Below, piece by piece: positions 6,265 to 7,294 of a stretch of 7,294 bases of DNA; the first letter of the stretch is position 1, and every line of letters starts with the position of its first letter. The position numbers and the translations under genes were made by a program. Source of the DNA: a bacterium (GTDB lineage Bacteria; UBA9089; UBA9088). The notes under the pieces are model-generated. The model ran no database searches. It worked only from the letters and a program-made list of their open reading frames with translations, and was not told the DNA's origin. The stretch spans positions 1-7,294 of the forward strand of contig JBFLYE010000129.1 in NCBI GenBank assembly GCA_040756715.1. Reading direction: 5' to 3'.

Positions 6265-6444
6265 TCAGAATAAGGTGTAGATAAAAGGACCAACCGCACT
6301 TGATTGGGCAAAGATAAGAAGCAAAGCGAAGAGGAGCAAAACAACAACCATGGGAATAAGCCACCAAAGTTTTCTTTGCCAAAGAAATCCTATCAATTCG
6401 CCCATTATCCCAAACCTTGTAATTATTCCTTTAATTATCTCCAT
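6265..6444 (-). CDS. DUF5989-like small membrane protein next to carbamoyltransferase
   Basis: This is a 59-codon frame from ATG 6444 to TGA 6265. It begins with a short polar/hydrophobic segment (MEIIKGIITRFGIMGELIGF), followed by LWQRKLWWLIPM (21-32), a single strongly hydrophobic span (about 29-46) and the ending FAQSSAVGPFIYTLF. From memory this arrangement (GEL..FLW.RK.WWLIPMV..LLLF..L...AQSSA..PFIYTLF) is the DUF5989 family, which is typically found beside NodU/CmcH-type carbamoyltransferases, often with an SxtJ-like membrane protein. It overlaps the end of the carbamoyltransferase gene by 14 nt, so translation is probably coupled. It is predicted to be an inner-membrane protein with one transmembrane helix. 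Its biochemical role is not known. The SxtJ-like partner is not in the next position here; a membrane Fe-S gene follows instead. Confidence 0.86.
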   Translation of the reverse strand: MEIIKGIITRFGIMGELIGFLWQRKLWWLIPMVVVLLLFALLLIFAQSSAVGPFIYTLF

Positions 6445-7294
6445 TTTTTCTTACTATAAATTTCTCAAGCACCAATACATCCATTCCACTTTTACTAAAT
6501 GTGTTAAAAGCATCCTCTGGCGTATTAACAATAGGCTCTCCCTTTAGATTAAAGGATGTATTTAAAATCAGGGGAATGCCTGTTGCGCTTTTAAACTTTT
6601 CAATAAGCCTATAATACTTTGGGTTTGTCTCCTTAAATACAGTCTGAAGCCTTCCTGTTCCATCCACATGGGTAATTGCAGGAATAATATCCCTTTTGTC
6701 TTCTAAAACATCTACCACATAAAGCATAAACCTTGCAGGATAATGCAATGATGGATTAGAAAGGTTAAAATATTTGCTTGTTTCTTCCACCAGAACAGAT
6801 GGTGCGAAGGGCCTAAATGGCTCTCTAAACTTTATCTTTATATTCACAATATCCTTCATCTTTGCCTTTCTGGGATCTGCAAGGATTGACCTATTTCCCA
6901 ATGCCCGAGGACCCCATTCAAATCTTCCTTGAAACCATCCTACAACCTTATCATTTTGAAGATAGCCAACAATTCTTTCAAACAATCTCTCATCATCCTC
7001 AATATATTCGTAAGGAATATTATTTTTGTCAAGGAATTCCTTTATTTCTCCAAAGCTATATTCCTTTCCCCAAAATGCATGCTCCATCACAAAGCTCCTT
7101 TCCTTTCCAAGGAGGCTATGATAGGCATATAAGGCTGCTCCCAATGCACCTCCACCATCGCCTGCCTGCGGCTGAATATATAATTCCTCAAATTGCGTCT
7201 TTTTTAATACCCTTCCATTGGCGACGCTATTTAAGGCAACGCCTCCAGCAATGCAGAGCTTTTTAAGACCTGTCTCTTTATAAAGGCAATTTAC
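6431..7294 (-). CDS. NodU/CmcH-family carbamoyltransferase (partial, N-terminus off the right edge)
   Basis: These enzymes make carbamoyl-adenylate from carbamoyl phosphate and ATP, then transfer the carbamoyl group to a hydroxyl of an antibiotic, Nod factor, toxin or sugar. The frame is open to the right edge; 287 residues are visible before TAA at 6431. The end of the Kae1-like (ASKHA) N-terminal domain is seen as LCIAGGVALNSVANGR (13-28) and QAGDGGGALGAAL (43-55). The C-terminal Carbam_trans_C domain follows with FQGRFEWGPRALGNRSI (121-137), REPFRPFAP (157-165), HVDGTGRLQTV (209-219) and NTSFN (245-249). These motifs look intact, so the enzyme is probably active. The apparent start at TTG 7144 is internal (Leu of GGALGAAL), not real. 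It overlaps the DUF5989-like gene downstream by 14 nt. The substrate is unknown; the setting suggests a surface or secreted glycan or metabolite. Confidence 0.93.
   Translation of the reverse strand, partial: VNCLYKETGLKKLCIAGGVALNSVANGRVLKKTQFEELYIQPQAGDGGGALGAALYAYHSLLGKERSFVMEHAFWGKEYSFGEIKEFLDKNNIPYEYIEDDERLFERIVGYLQNDKVVGWFQGRFEWGPRALGNRSILADPRKAKMKDIVNIKIKFREPFRPFAPSVLVEETSKYFNLSNPSLHYPARFMLYVVDVLEDKRDIIPAITHVDGTGRLQTVFKETNPKYYRLIEKFKSATGIPLILNTSFNLKGEPIVNTPEDAFNTFSKSGMDVLVLEKFIVRKNGDN

Noticed and set aside
6350-6547. Plus-strand frame of 65 codons
   Set aside because: It is antisense to the DUF5989-like gene and the carbamoyltransferase end, both supported by conserved sequence and overlap.
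6862-7266. Plus-strand frame of 134 codons
   Set aside because: It is antisense to conserved carbamoyltransferase motifs.
1-7294. CRISPR array, tRNA, rRNA, transposase or phage genes
   Set aside because: No regularly spaced repeats, cloverleaf or family motifs of these kinds were seen on either strand.

Overview
The window is AT-rich bacterial DNA with very dense genes. Eight protein-coding genes fill almost all of it, and the longest clearly non-coding gap is about 110 bases. Arginine is written mostly as AGG and leucine often as CTT or TTA, so AAGG/CCTT words recur on both strands in every gene. That uniform style suggests one native genome with no recent foreign island. Type IV pilus, RNA-modification and carbamoyltransferase genes all point to Bacteria. 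The divergence of several family motifs fits an uncultured, poorly sampled lineage, but the phylum cannot be named from this sequence.

Layout, left to right. (1) Minus strand, 1-1324: rsmE (a divergent 16S rRNA m3U methyltransferase) is followed with a short overlap by tilS (tRNA-Ile lysidine synthase). tilS runs off the left edge, so only its N-terminal 204 codons are seen. (2) A divergent intergenic region, 1325-1433, carries a good sigma70-type promoter for the plus-strand genes. It is placed so that the pilT message should start at or next to its AUG. (3) Plus strand, 1434-4782: pilT (twitching-motility ATPase), then a membrane-anchored protein with a C-terminal transglutaminase-like domain, then an ABC transporter ATPase that overlaps it by 8 nt and has its own Shine-Dalgarno site. 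No permease gene follows. (4) Minus strand, 4772-7294, read right to left: a NodU/CmcH-type carbamoyltransferase (start off the right edge), a 59-residue DUF5989-like membrane protein overlapping it, a membrane 4Fe-4S protein with CxxxCP motifs, and a LarE-type sulfur transferase. larE has its own promoter and converges on the ABC gene with an 11-nt overlap of the two 3' ends.

Working relationships. rsmE-tilS is a small translation-machinery unit. The transglutaminase-like/ABC pair is probably one functional module, because the reading frames overlap. Carbamoyltransferase plus DUF5989-like protein is a recurring partnership, usually tied to carbamoylation of a secreted or cell-surface compound; the substrate here is unknown. 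The membrane Fe-S protein and LarE are in the same direction, but larE has its own promoter, so a functional link is only a possibility.

Most interesting points: a TTAA-flanked double-hairpin repeat supplies the last residues of the membrane Fe-S protein; LarE has the three cysteines expected of a [4Fe-4S]-dependent enzyme; the transglutaminase/ABC pair is orphaned; RsmE has lost several signature residues; and pilT appears to be leaderless. I see no CRISPR array, tRNA, rRNA or transposase, and no clearly new multi-gene defence or biosynthetic system.
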